A stretch of 64,000 nt of DNA, from contig NC_079210.1 in assembly GCF_026745355.1 (NCBI RefSeq), positions 9,122,980 through 9,186,979 of the forward strand, written 5' to 3'. This DNA is from Beta vulgaris subsp. vulgaris. Lineage: Eukaryota > Streptophyta > Magnoliopsida > Caryophyllales > Amaranthaceae. The notes under the pieces are model-generated. The model saw only the letters and a list, made by a program, of their open reading frames with translations. It had not been told where the DNA came from and ran no database searches. The translations under genes and the position numbers were made by a program. The first letter of the stretch is position 1, and each line of letters begins with the position of its first letter. Shown one piece after another: positions 54,387-64,000 of the stretch.

Positions 54387-55330
54387 ATGGTTCGATCGGG
54401 AGGCGCCCCTGACACCTCTCTTAACATCGAGCAATCGATACGTGACCATACAGATTACGCCAACTTAGCCCAAGGTCACAGCCGGGATGGGGACCTATCT
54501 GAAAAAGTGGCCCGTAGGAACCCACCTATACTAAATGGAAAAGGGGGACCTGAAGAGTTGGAAAACTGGGTTGGGGAATTTGATAAGCTTTTCTTCACCC
54601 ATCCTGTCCTGACGAGAAAACGTGCCCTTAGCTAGTTACTATCTGCAGGGGGATGCCCATTTCTGGTGGACCCAGGCTAAGGACAACCTTCTAAGCCAAC
54701 CGGGTTTCGGGTGGAAACTTTTAAAAAGGCCCTAAGAGACAAGTACTACCTCCGTATCTTAAGAAACAAAAAGCCCAGAGTTTATGATGCTGGAGCAAGG
54801 GACCATGTCGTGAGGATATTACCGAAAATTTATGAACTATGAGGTTTGCCCCAGAGATTGCCCCTACTGAGGAGGCTAAAGCCTCACGTTTTGAATTGGG
54901 ACTTACCCTTGACCTGCAGGGTAGACTGGGGGGAGATACATTCACCTCTCTGGACCATGTGTTTGGCAAAGCTGCCCACCTTTATGCTATCAGGAAAGGG
55001 GAGGAAGGGGGTAAGCTTGGCGAGAAACGTAAGGATAACCCAAACCCTGAGGGCAAAAGTTTGAGAAAAAGCACAACGGGAACCAGAATAATCAAAACCC
55101 TCAGAGAAATTTTGGTAAGGGACCCAATAATAACCCTAATCCCAACAACAACACCAATAACCGCAGACCTGAGCGTGTATATCGGTGTAGAAAGTGCCCT
55201 AACAACCATCCTGGTAAGGATTGTGAGGGTAACAAGGTTGAATGCCGGGAATGTGGGAAGATGGGGCATAGAGCCTATGAATGCTATTCGAAAAACAAGC
55301 TAAACCCCAATGGCCAAAGGAAGGGGAACT
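54387..55330 (+). pseudogene. Gypsy gag (capsid and zinc knuckles), frameshifted
   Basis: Starts MVRSGGAPDTSLNIEQSIRD at 54387, shortly after TTAATTTCAGCGCAG. PPILNGKGGPEELENWVGEF and FDKLFFTHPVL are the start of the Retrotrans_gag domain. After a frame change near 54620 come AHFWWTQAKDNLLSQPGF and, after others, MRFAPEIAPTEEAKASRFEL and GLTLDLQGRLGG. Two zinc knuckles follow, the second being CRECGKMGHRAYEC at about 55238-55280. A Lys/Asn/Gly-rich linker leads into protease. At least three one-base frame changes are needed. Confidence 0.88.
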
Positions 55331-57500
55331 ATGGGGACAAGCCCCGAAACGGAAATGGTAACGGGAATGGTAACGGGGGAGGTAATTACAATGGGAATTC
55401 TAACTATTCCAAGCCCGCTACCAACACCAGCAACCAAGTCTCTAATGTGAACAATGCAACTAGTTCCCAAGATAAGGGCAAAGGGAAGCTGTACATGATG
55501 ACGGCTAGAGAAGAAGAGGCTCGTAGAGACGTTGTCACGGGTACATTTTCTATCAACTCCACTCCTGTTAAAGTTTTATTTGATTCTGGAGCATCCTTGT
55601 CATTTATTGCCCATGCAACTGTTAGAAATTTAACATTGGTCGAGTCTGAGTCGATTTCTATGCCTATAGTCATTCCATCTGGGGAGACTGTTAATTGTTC
55701 TAAAAGATTCCTAAAAGTGCCATTAAAGATAGGTGAGGGATACTTTCCCTCTGATCTGATAGAGTTTAACTTATCAACCTAGATATCATTCTGGGGATGG
55801 ATTGGCTTGGGAAGTACATGGCTAAGATAGATTGCGATGCGAAAAAGTGGAACTAAAGGACCCTTCGGGGAAAAGAGTGTCATATAGGAGAATACCTCGA
55901 GAACCAGGAATTAAAGTTATCAATGCGTTACAACTTAAGAACTACGTAGACAAGGGTTGGCCCCTATTTATGTGTTCAGTGAGAAGAGTGGAGGATGATC
56001 CGTTAAGGCCTGAAGATGTGCCCATAGTCCGAGAATTCCAGGATGTCTTTCCTGAGGAAATACCTGGTATGCCTCCAAGGAGAGATGTAGAGTTCACCGT
56101 TGACCTAGTACCTGGGACTGGACCCATTTCGAAAGCCCCATATCGGATGGCTCCGGCAGAAATGAATGAGTTAAAGAACCAGTTAGAGGAACTACTAGAC
56201 AAAGGGTATATTAGACCTAGCATGTCGCCATGGGGAGCACCCGTCTTATTGTGAAAAAGAAGGATGGTAGCTTGAGGTTATGTATAGACTACCGGGAGTT
56301 GAACAATGTCACCGTGAAAAACAAGTATCCATTACCTAGGATTGATGATTTGTTCGACCAACTTCAGGGTGCGGGGATGTTCTCCAAAATCGACTTAAGG
56401 TCTGGTTACCATCAGTTGAGGATTGTTGATCATGATATACCTAAGACTGCCTTTCGAACCAGATATGGCCACTATAGTTTACGGTTATGCCTTTTGGGTT
56501 AACCAATGCACCTGCAGTTTTCATGGACCTTATGAATAGAATTTTCCGACCCTACCTAGACAAATTCGTCGTAGTATTCATAGACGATATCCTGATCTAT
56601 TCTAAGAACAAGGAGGAACATGAGGATCATTTGAGGGTCATTTTGCAGACACTTAGGGACAACCAACTTTATGCAAAGTTTTCGAAATGTGAATTTTGGT
56701 TGGAAAGAGTGTCATTTTTGGGTCATTTTATCTCTAAGGAGGGTGTATCAGTCGATCCTGCGAAAATCAAAGCCGTGAGTGAATGGCCTACCCCAAAGAA
56801 TGTCACGGATATCAGAAGTTTCTTGGGTTTAGCCGGTTACTATAGGAGATTTGTGAAAGACTTCTCCAAAATAGCAAAACCTATGACAAACCTGATGAAG
56901 AAGGATTGTAGGTTTACCTGGAATGAGGACAGTGAGAAGGCCTTCCAAACGTTAAAGAGAGTTAACCTCAGCCCCTGTCCTAACCTTGCCTAATGGGAAC
57001 GAAGGATATGATGTGTATAGTGATGCATCCAAAAAGGGTTGGGTTGTGTTCTGATGCAAAACGGGAAAGTTATAGCTTATGCGTCCCGACAGTTGAAGCC
57101 ATATGAAGTCAATTACCCAACACATGACCTAGAAGGCCGCCATAGTATTTGCACTCAAAATCTGGAGACACTACCTCTATGGGGTAACCTGCCGTATCTT
57201 CACCGATCACAAAAGCCTTAAATATATCTTCACCCAGAAAGACCTCAACATGAGGCAGCGCAGATGGTTAGAGCTCATCAAGGACTATGACTTAGACATC
57301 CAATACCATGAGGGTAAAGCCAACGTTGTTGCTGATGCGTTAAGTCGCAAGTCTAGCCATAGCCTGAATACATTAGTCGTTGCCGACAAACTTTGTGAGG
57401 AATTCTCTAGACTTCAGATAGAAGTTGTTCATGAAGGGGAGGTAGAAAGATTGCTGAGTGCCCTAACCATCGAACCTAACTTCCTGGAGAGATAAGGCGA
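55330..57500 (+). pseudogene. Gypsy pol: protease, reverse transcriptase, RNase H (frameshifted)
   Basis: Protease: VKVLFDSGASLSFIAHATV with catalytic DSG at 55582. Reverse transcriptase: EFQDVFPEEIPGMPPRRDVE (56028 on), then the fingers [55 protein letters not shown] and the catalytic FIDD at 56577-56588 (usually YIDD or FIDD in this group). Thumb: [20 protein letters not shown]. RNase [11 protein letters not shown] (57011), [28 protein letters not shown] and [11 protein letters not shown]. Frame changes lie near 55780, 56250, 56490, 56960, 57040, 57135 and 57495, all small indels. Order and spacing are otherwise normal. Confidence 0.93.
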
Positions 57501-57514
57501 GTCAACCTGGGGAT

Positions 57515-58963
57515 GTGAAACTTGAGCGAGTCAAGGCAAAGCTTAAGGAGGGCAAAGCAGAGGGGTTTGCGATCCATGAGGATGGAAGCATACGATATAA
57601 GGGTAGGTGGTGCGTGCCACAAAAGTGTGAAGAGCTGAAACAAAAGATAATGAGCGAGGGTCATAACACGACGTATTCTGTCCACCCAGGGGGAGATAAG
57701 TTGTATAAGGACCTCAAGAAGATGTTTTGGTGGCCTGGTATGAAGAGAGCAGTAGCTGAGTTTGTTTCCAAATGCTTAACATGCCAGAAAGTCAAAAGTG
57801 AACACAAGAGACCTCAGGGAAAGATTCAACCCTTAGACATTCCGACATGGAAATGGGACTCGATATCCATGGACTTCGTTGTCGCCTTACCTAGGAGTCG
57901 GGGAGGCAATAATACCATTTGGGTGATAGTGGATAGACTAACCAAGACAGCAAGGTTCATACCTATGAAAGATACGTGGAGTATGGAAGCCTTAGCCAAG
58001 GCTTATGTGAAAAATGTCATTCGATTGCATGGAGTACCCACAAGTATAGTATCAGATCGAGACTCTCGATTCCTGTCGAATTTCTGGAAAAAGGTCCAGG
58101 AAGCATTTGGTAGTGAGCTATTAATGAGTACAGCCTTTCACCCAGCTACCGATGGTCAAACGGAACGAACTATTCAGACCTTAGAGGACATGTTGCGAGC
58201 ATGTGCTTTAGAATACCAAGGGTCATGGGAAGACCATTTGGACCTCATAGAATTCTCATACAACAACAGCTACCATGCTAGTATTAAGATGGCACCATTT
58301 GAAGCGTTGTACGGGAGAAAGTGTCGTAGCCCTTTGTGTTGGAACGACATCAGTGAGACTGTAGTGTTAGGACCTGATATGATTCAAGAGACGATGGATC
58401 AAGTGCGAGTCATTCAAGAAAAGATTAAGACTGCACAGGACAGGCAAAAATCCTATGCGGACCAGAAGCGAAGGGACGAAAATTTCGAAGTTGGGGAAAA
58501 AGTGTTGCTTAAGGTGTCCCCAATGAAAGGAGTGATGCGATTCGGGAAAAAGGGGAAGCTAAGCCCTAAGTTCATAGGACCCTATGAGATACTGGCGAGG
58601 GTAGGGAAAGTTGCTTATCGCCTGGATTTACCCAACGACCTAGAAAGGGTCCATAACGTGTTTCACGTATCCCAACTCCGGAGATACGTACCTGATGCGT
58701 CACATGTCCTTGAACCTGAAAACGTAGAGATAGACGAAACTTTGTCCTATGAGGAGAAACCTGTCCAGATCCTAGACCGCAAAGTGCGAAGTACGAGGAA
58801 TAAGGACGTCAGAATTGTCAAGGTGTTGTGGAGAAATCAAACTACCGAGGAAGCCACATGGGAAGCCGAAGATGCAATGCGTCTGAAGTACCCTGAGCTT
58901 TTCCAAGAGGTACGTGAGTTACGGGGACGTAACTTTTCTTTTAAGGGGGGAAGAATGCGATAG
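57515..58963 (+). CDS. Gypsy integrase with C-terminal chromodomain (part of pol)
   Basis: An open frame of 482 codons, the 3' part of pol rather than a separate gene. Its first Met is arbitrary. Zinc-binding HHCC: HNTTYSVHPGGDKLYKDLKK with CLTCQKVKSEH (about residues 50-98). Catalytic core DDE: Asp in SMDFVVALPRSRGGNN, Asp in VSDRDSRFLSNFW, Glu in DGQTERTIQTLEDMLRAC. Next is the GPF/Y-like segment (KLSPKFIGPYEILARVGKVA, RVHNVFHVSQLRRYVPD). The chromodomain is near residues 410-465 (PVQILDRKVRST, VKVLWRNQTTEEATWEAEDA, YPELFQ). In chromoviruses this domain directs integration to heterochromatin. All catalytic residues are present. Confidence 0.95.
   Translation: MKLERVKAKLKEGKAEGFAIHEDGSIRYKGRWCVPQKCEELKQKIMSEGHNTTYSVHPGGDKLYKDLKKMFWWPGMKRAVAEFVSKCLTCQKVKSEHKRPQGKIQPLDIPTWKWDSISMDFVVALPRSRGGNNTIWVIVDRLTKTARFIPMKDTWSMEALAKAYVKNVIRLHGVPTSIVSDRDSRFLSNFWKKVQEAFGSELLMSTAFHPATDGQTERTIQTLEDMLRACALEYQGSWEDHLDLIEFSYNNSYHASIKMAPFEALYGRKCRSPLCWNDISETVVLGPDMIQETMDQVRVIQEKIKTAQDRQKSYADQKRRDENFEVGEKVLLKVSPMKGVMRFGKKGKLSPKFIGPYEILARVGKVAYRLDLPNDLERVHNVFHVSQLRRYVPDASHVLEPENVEIDETLSYEEKPVQILDRKVRSTRNKDVRIVKVLWRNQTTEEATWEAEDAMRLKYPELFQEVRELRGRNFSFKGGRMR
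58936..58953 (+). promoter_or_regulatory. Second polypurine-tract-like copy
   Basis: TCTTTTAAGGGGGGAAGAAT overlaps the end of the integrase frame. It repeats the true tract at 59143-59162 (ACTTCTTTTAAGGGGGGAAG) about 210 bp upstream of it. Only the downstream copy touches the LTR. Confidence 0.65.
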
Positions 58964-59142
58964 AATTTCGCGCTTTCACCCTAAAGTATGTTAATTATGT
59001 TGATTATGTTAGTTATATGCTAGTTATGTGTGAAAACTGCTTATCTATTGTGTGAACGTTAGAAAACGCTTGTGAAATTTGGGACTTAGAAGTGCAAAAG
59101 ATCGTCGTTAAGACGGGCTACCTCAAAGTTTCGGGACGAAAC

Positions 59143-59162
59143 TTCTTTTAAGGGGGGAAGCC
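59143..59162 (+). promoter_or_regulatory. Polypurine tract of the gypsy element
   Basis: AAGGGGGGAAGCC immediately precedes the 3' LTR start at 59163. This is the primer for plus-strand DNA synthesis. Confidence 0.9.
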
Positions 59163-61787
59163 TGTAATACTCCGTATTTTTAATACAATTTCGTACTAAT
59201 TAAGAAAATATAAAAAATTAATAAAAAGGTATTTTAATTTATTTACAAATTAATAGGAATAATATTATTGTTAGTATGAATTTGTTAGGAATTTTCGGAG
59301 TTTTAAAAGATAACCTAATCTTCACTTGACCTAGGGTCTATCTTTTGAAGGGAGTATAAAAAGAAAAGGAGAGGGAATTTCAGAAAACCCTAAACCTCTT
59401 CTTCTCCCTCTCCTCAGCCGACTTCTTCTTCTCCTCTCTCTCCTTGGCCGATCTTCCTTTCCTTCTCTCTCTCAGAATTTTCTCTCTCTCTCGGATCTCT
59501 CTCTCTCCCTCAGATTCTTCGTCTCCCTCGCCGTGTCTTCTCGAAAATCGTCGAGGGGTGGTGACTCGAGCGCGCGGAGGGTGCGCAGGCGAAGAGGGCT
59601 GAGACGTGCGAGGATTCGTCGAAGTTTTGCTCGAGGTTTGTGCGATTTCAGGCGAGGGTTCGGTGCGGGTGTGTCGAAGGTTCGCGCGGGTGTGTCGAGG
59701 CTTTCGTCCGCGGGTTTCGTGCGGCGTGTGTGTGGTTCGAGTGCTGCGACGAGGGTCGCGGTGTTCGAGGGTTGTGCGCGAGGAATCGGGGCGTGCGAGT
59801 GCAGTGTTGTGCGACGTTGCGAGGAGGTTGTGCGAGTGGTTCAGTGGTGCGAGTGGTGACGCGACATACCGGGGTCGCGTGTGTGAGTTTGGGCGACAGA
59901 GACCGCACGGGTGTGTCGTGCGAAACAGTAGCGCGCGTGTGCGTGGCAGCAAGGGTCGCCGGAATTCGGTCGCCGGAGTTCTTTCGCCGGCAAATTTAGC
60001 GGTATACCCTATTATGTACCTAAAGTATTATATCAGTTTTATTACTTATATTTACTGTTTTCGTAGTTAAGTAAGGTTTGTAATTAATAATTAATAATTG
60101 GAATGGTTAGTAAATTAGAGATTGTTTAACTAGTTAAGTTATTTATTCTGTTTTAAGTTAAAACTTGGTTAGGTTTGTAATTGGAATAAGATAAAAGTAG
60201 GAGACGTGTGTATTATTATTAGTTACAATTATTATCGTTTCATGGGTGACTCTGTTTCACGGAACCTAACTTTGGGACTTATGACTTACTTTTGGACATG
60301 GAACTTACTTTGGACATGGAACTTACCTTTTGGACATATGACTTACCTTTTGGACATATGACTTACTTTTGGACATATGACTTAACTTCTGGACATAAGA
60401 CAGGTTGGACTTATGACATTTTGGATTGGTAAAATAGTGGACTAATGTTACTAACTAACTTAGTTACTCACTAACTCTGACTTCTAAAAGACGTTAAATT
60501 CACTAGATTAGAATTATAACGAAAGTTCTGGAATAAGGTTTTAACTATTGCGTAATTCGAATCGTTAGATCGTTATGGTCTTAGTACGTAGTAGTTGTTA
60601 GTGTTATCAAGGACGTAACACTAAAGCTTTGTTTTAACGATTTAGGTCCCAATTTCATAAGCGGCTCGTTCTATTAAGTCAGCGAAAATTCTCCGCTACA
60701 AGGTACGTACGCGTACCAGTTTACTTTCAAAGCTTAGTATCATGTTTAGGTTGATGTAGTTATTGGAACCTAGTACCATGATAGGGAACATTTGATTGTG
60801 ATTGTTTGGTTAGACGTTTATAACGTGAAATCAATATGATGCATTGAAATATGTTGCATTGAAATGCGAAGTTCTATCGTAGTGTAACATCAGCATTATT
60901 AATCTGATCTATAGAGTAACAAGAGTGTTACAGAGATAAGATTGAGTTTGGTAATTAAGAGAGCATGTAAATGACTCCTTAAAGTTATAAAAGAATGATT
61001 GGTAGTAAAAGAAGATTATGGCGATACTTGTAGTTGGATTCCCTACAAGTATAGAACAATGGGGGGAGTGTGGGACTTGTCCTACACTCCTACGCAGGCC
61101 TACTGTGACGACAGTAGTGTCCTTATATTTTGATAACTCAAGTAGGCGGAAGGTTCCGTTCGATCTTGGGGGTATGCATACTAAGGTGATGGGTGTGAGA
61201 CGGAACAAAACCGTATTTGCATTTCATCTAATAGACCAAGTTGTCTATTAAGGATTCAGTAGCCCGTATGATTCTAGTAAGATGACGGTGCCCGTTCGAT
61301 GCCAAATAATGAAAGATTAAAGGATGTGAGATAACGTAGGTTCATATAACAGTTGTAATGATGCTCATTTATGTTCATATAGTTTCATGGTTCATTACGT
61401 ACTCAGCATAGCTGACTCTGTGTGTTATTATGTGTTTGTTGTCCTGTGATGAACTATTGACACTTCAATGGGGAGCAGACTAGGTGAGCTGGTGCTGCTG
61501 CATGACATCAAGCATAAGGGGGCTAGACTGTAGTTTGAAGTTAACTTTTGGTTTGATTATTACTGAATTTTATAGAACATTATTACATGGTTTGAGTTTG
61601 AATAAAGAGGGGTCAACTATGATTCCCGAGTTGTATTTACATTTTCTATTCCGCTGCAATTTGGTTTTGAGACAATGAATTTGAGTTACCGTATTTCTAA
61701 TTATGCCTTGCGTTCCATCGCGGCGGTAACACTCCCAAAGTCGATGCGACGTAGCATTAGACGTGTATGGATTTTGGGGGTGTTACA
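59163..61787 (+). repeat. 3' LTR of the gypsy element
   Basis: 2625 bp, co-linear with the 5' LTR along its whole length, including the TATA box, GC-rich block and tandem repeats. Differences are mostly single-base gains and losses, often in homopolymers (for example GGATCCC against GGATTCCC, and GTGTGGAC against GTGTGGGAC). A few are substitutions (ATG to GTG at 59533). Confidence 0.95.
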
Positions 61788-61932
61788 TTAGCAGCATCAG
61801 TTCCTTCATTACCAGGATGATTAGCATAATCAGTTCCTTCATTACCAGGACGATTAGCAGCATCACTTCTTCCATCCTGATGTTCAGTAGATGGATTACC
61901 AGAATCATGTCCAGTGTGCTTTACAACAAAAA
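61788..61932 (-). pseudogene. Split hypothetical gene, repeat-bearing exon
   Basis: Minus strand: an AG acceptor (TTGTTGTAAAG) at about 61933, then HTGHDSGNPSTEHQDGRSDA, then AANRPGNEGTDYANHPGNEG and TDAAN up to the retrotransposon target site. The 11-residue repeat (PGNEGTDxANx, 33 bp) continues beyond the insertion at 50145-50080. Function unknown; the composition suggests a disordered linker. Confidence 0.5.
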
Positions 61933-61953
61933 ACAATTGTTGAGAACAAACAT

Positions 61954-62359
61954 ACACTATATCATGTCAAAACATACTAATCATGTCAAATACACTATCA
62001 TGATAATTCTGTGTACTACACAAATAAACTACACTATATATGATGTCAATATACACTATATCATGCAAAAATATGCCAGAAAACACAGCAAAATACTATC
62101 ATGTCAAAACACACTATATCATTTTAAAATACACTATATCATGTCAAAACACACTATATCATTTCAAAATACACTATATCATGTCAAAACACACTATATC
62201 ATGTCCATATATACTGTCATGCAACACTATCATGCCAAAAAAAACAACATTATGTCAAAACACAATATATCATTTCAAAATACATTATATCATGTCAAAA
62301 CACACTATATCATGTCAATATACATTATATCATGCAAAACACTACCAAAAAACAGCAAC
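61954..62359. repeat. ~19-bp minisatellite (ACACTATATCATGTCAAA)
   Basis: About twenty imperfect units of the types AACACACTATATCATGTCAA and AATACACTATATCATTTCAA. They are interrupted by A-rich variants. The same array resumes at 63331 after the hAT element. Confidence 0.92.
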
Positions 62360-62367
62360 ACTATGAT

Positions 62368-63322
62368 CAGGGTTGTCTCGTATAATTTGGGGACATGTGC
62401 TAAATAAAATTATGAGGCCCTAAAAAGTAAAAAAATGACGCCATACATATCACAAGTCAAATTTCATACAACTAACAAAAGTTATTTTTTTCCAAACAAA
62501 ATTCAACATATACTACAAACAAATTCTACTTGAAAATTCAACGTATACCACATAAAAATTAGAAGACACTCAAAAAACAATAAAACCAGCGAAGCTTCAC
62601 TGAAAAACAATAGCACAGACAAATTCATAATTAAAATATGAAATCAACATTACATCCAACAATTTAAATATTATATTATAAAATGACACTAAAAATATCA
62701 TCTACCTATTAAAAAAAATTGCTTTATGCCACATTATGGGTATAAGTTGCAGACATTAGAAAAGGTGTAAACTTGGACATTAATTAAGATACTAAGTTGG
62801 AGAAGAATGAGAAGTTGCCTTACAAAAAAATATTGAAGAATATATGTGAAAGTTATCCCGATTCTTTCCTCCACTTTGTTCTTGTAAAACAATAAAACCA
62901 GTGAAGCTTCTTCCTCTATTTTCTTCTTCTCTATATAGTCCATGGACATCTTCATTTGAGTTCTCCTTACTCCACTTTTTGTCCCCGTGAAAACAAAGGT
63001 ATGCAGGTTTTGGATTCAATTGAACTAAGGAACATAAAGTTCAATTAAACTTACAAATGGTTTTTTTTCTCTCCAGAAATTGGGGATTATAGCTGTAATG
63101 GGATTTGGAAACTGGAAAGATTGAACTTCTTAAGAGCCTGAAAACAGGAAGACGGACGAAAATGAGGAGTTGGAGTTTTGGAAATTGGAAGAAATATGTC
63201 ACACGTGAGATGAAAACAATTAATAGTTGAATATTTTTTTTGGCAAACAAAACATAATTGGACCCTTATATTTTTGGGCCCTGTGCAGTTGCTCATTTTG
63301 CACAGGGCCTCAGACGGGCCTG
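62368..63322. mobile_element. Non-autonomous hAT element, TSD ACTATGAT
   Basis: The left end CAGGGTTGTCTCG and the inverted right end CAGGCCCGTCTGAGG show short imperfect terminal repeats. ACTATGAT is duplicated perfectly on both sides (62360-62367 and 63323-63330), 8 bp as in hAT. A subterminal hairpin (GGGCCCTGTGCAGTTG...TTTTGCACAGGGCC) lies at 63278-63309. Length is 955 bp with no transposase. It lies within the minisatellite. Confidence 0.87.
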
Positions 63323-63330
63323 ACTATGAT

Positions 63331-63500
63331 CATATACACTATATCATTTCAAAATACACTATATAATTTCAACCTATACTATATCATTTCAAAATGCACT
63401 GTATCATATAATTACAAAATACACGAATTGTATAACAAAAGTACACTATAATTACAAATACACTATATATATACAAAACACACTATATCAAATCAAAATA
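63331..63500. repeat. Minisatellite, continued after the hAT insertion
   Basis: Units such as ACACTATATCATTTCAAAAT and ACACTATAATTACAAAT continue the array seen at 61954-62359 and fade out near 63500. Confidence 0.85.
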
Positions 63501-63863
63501 TATTGTATCATCACAACTATAAACAATTATTATTTATCACAAAAAAAAATAGTTAACCTAAAAAACACTATGAGACAGAATAAGAGTAAAACAACCACTA
63601 TATACAACACAAAATCAACCATAACAAACAGGAAAACTAAATAAAGTACAAAAAAACAAGTAACAATAACAAAGTCGACAATTAGGTCAAACGAAAATTA
63701 ACTATAAAACACGTACATCAACATCAAAATACTAATAAATCAATATAAATTCAATATGAGAACAATAAAAATCGCACAAAAATTAGTGAAGTAAAGATCA
63801 ACGACATAATTATAAGAAATTAAAGTAAAAACGAAAAATCAACGACATAATTACATCAGGTTG
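63501..63863. other. AT-rich stretch, possibly intron of the minus-strand gene
   Basis: A-rich on the plus strand with no coding frame. If the exon at 63864-63992 and the exon at 61932 belong together, this is the 5' part of their intron. Confidence 0.4.
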
Positions 63864-63992
63864 AGTAGTTTCAGGAACACCAGTCGACTTCAATTCCTTT
63901 TCCTTTGAATGAACACCAAGAGACGAACAAAAACCACTATGTTTTGAGAAATTGCAACTAGCGCTCCTCTTCCTTCCTATTGAAGAATTCAA
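63864..63992 (-). pseudogene. Possible upstream exon of the split hypothetical gene (runs to window edge)
   Basis: Minus strand reads MNSSIGRKRSASCNFSKHSG, then CSSLGVHSKEKELKSTGVPE and TTQPD, followed by a donor-like GTAATT at 63863. Joining to the acceptor at 61933 keeps phase zero. Ser/Lys-rich, with no recognised domain. The exon may begin beyond the window. The link with the repeat exon is inferred from phase and direction only. Confidence 0.4.
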
Positions 63993-64000
63993 ACGAATAA

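Larger units (their letters stand above)
50151..61787 (+). mobile_element. Complete chromovirus-type Ty3-gypsy retrotransposon, TSD TTAGC
   Basis: Two long LTRs (50151-52772 and 59163-61787) flank an internal region with primer site, a leader with an extra open frame, gag, protease, reverse transcriptase, RNase H, integrase and chromodomain, then a polypurine tract. TTAGC is duplicated perfectly at 50146-50150 and 61788-61792. Integrase after RNase H and the C-terminal chromodomain place it among plant chromoviruses. The long LTR and the LTR style suggest the Tekay/Del group, which is inference. The LTRs differ mainly by one-base indels, so insertion looks recent. It interrupts the hypothetical minus-strand gene. 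Confidence 0.96.

Noticed and set aside
62040..62366. CRISPR-like or other regularly spaced repeat array
   Set aside because: The units are contiguous, imperfect and AT-rich without unique spacers, in a plant nuclear context. An ordinary minisatellite.
61763..62407. 214-codon Ile/Ser/His/Tyr-rich frame
   Set aside because: It starts in the gypsy LTR, runs through the minisatellite and ends in the hAT element. It is produced by the repeat unit.

Overview
This window is nuclear DNA from a flowering plant. The evidence is a nine-exon serine carboxypeptidase gene with GT-AG introns, plant-type LTR retrotransposons primed by initiator-Met tRNA, 5'-truncated LINEs with a plant RNase H domain, and Stowaway, Tourist, Mutator-like, hAT, CACTA and Helitron DNA elements. 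The base composition, the small introns and the protein sequence fit a eudicot. A member of Caryophyllales (Amaranthaceae type) is a guess only.

Only two loci look like ordinary host genes, and they lie tail to tail. One is a vacuolar/secretory serine carboxypeptidase of the SCPL47/48/49 group (plus strand, 18551-24365, 9 exons, 517 codons, catalytic triad present). The other is a small zinc-ribbon/OB-fold-like gene (minus strand, 24840-26142, 3 exons, 158 codons). A decayed minus-strand gene with an acidic tail lies at 32484-33473. Another hypothetical minus-strand gene is spread over 49870-63992 and is split by an 11.6-kb retrotransposon.

The rest is layered mobile DNA. Left part (1-18 kb): a pentanucleotide array carrying a Stowaway MITE; an LTR fragment carrying a Mutator-like element that has picked up a GRF zinc-finger gene piece; a CACTA end; LINE tails; and a deleted Ty1-copia element (8809-13912) carrying both a Helitron and a 2.5-kb antisense solo LTR. 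This is followed by two 5'-truncated LINEs, the second inside one copy of a ~0.8-kb tandem duplication. Middle part (26-36 kb): a stack of three DNA elements in the upstream region of the OB-fold gene, a ~0.4-kb direct duplication, and a Mutator-like element split by a Sirevirus-like solo LTR. Right part (36-50 kb): two more members of the same Mutator-like family. The second is split by two sense solo LTRs, one of which holds an antisense solo LTR that itself holds a hAT element, which is four nested levels. From 50151 to 61787 lies one complete chromovirus-type Ty3-gypsy element with near-identical 2.6-kb LTRs, target-site duplication TTAGC, tRNA-iMet primer site, gag-pol, chromodomain and an unusual acidic open frame upstream of gag. 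The window ends in a minisatellite region holding a second hAT element.

The order of events can be read from perfect target-site duplications and, in three cases, from an intact empty site elsewhere in the window. No prokaryotic features, CRISPR arrays, rRNA or tRNA genes were seen.
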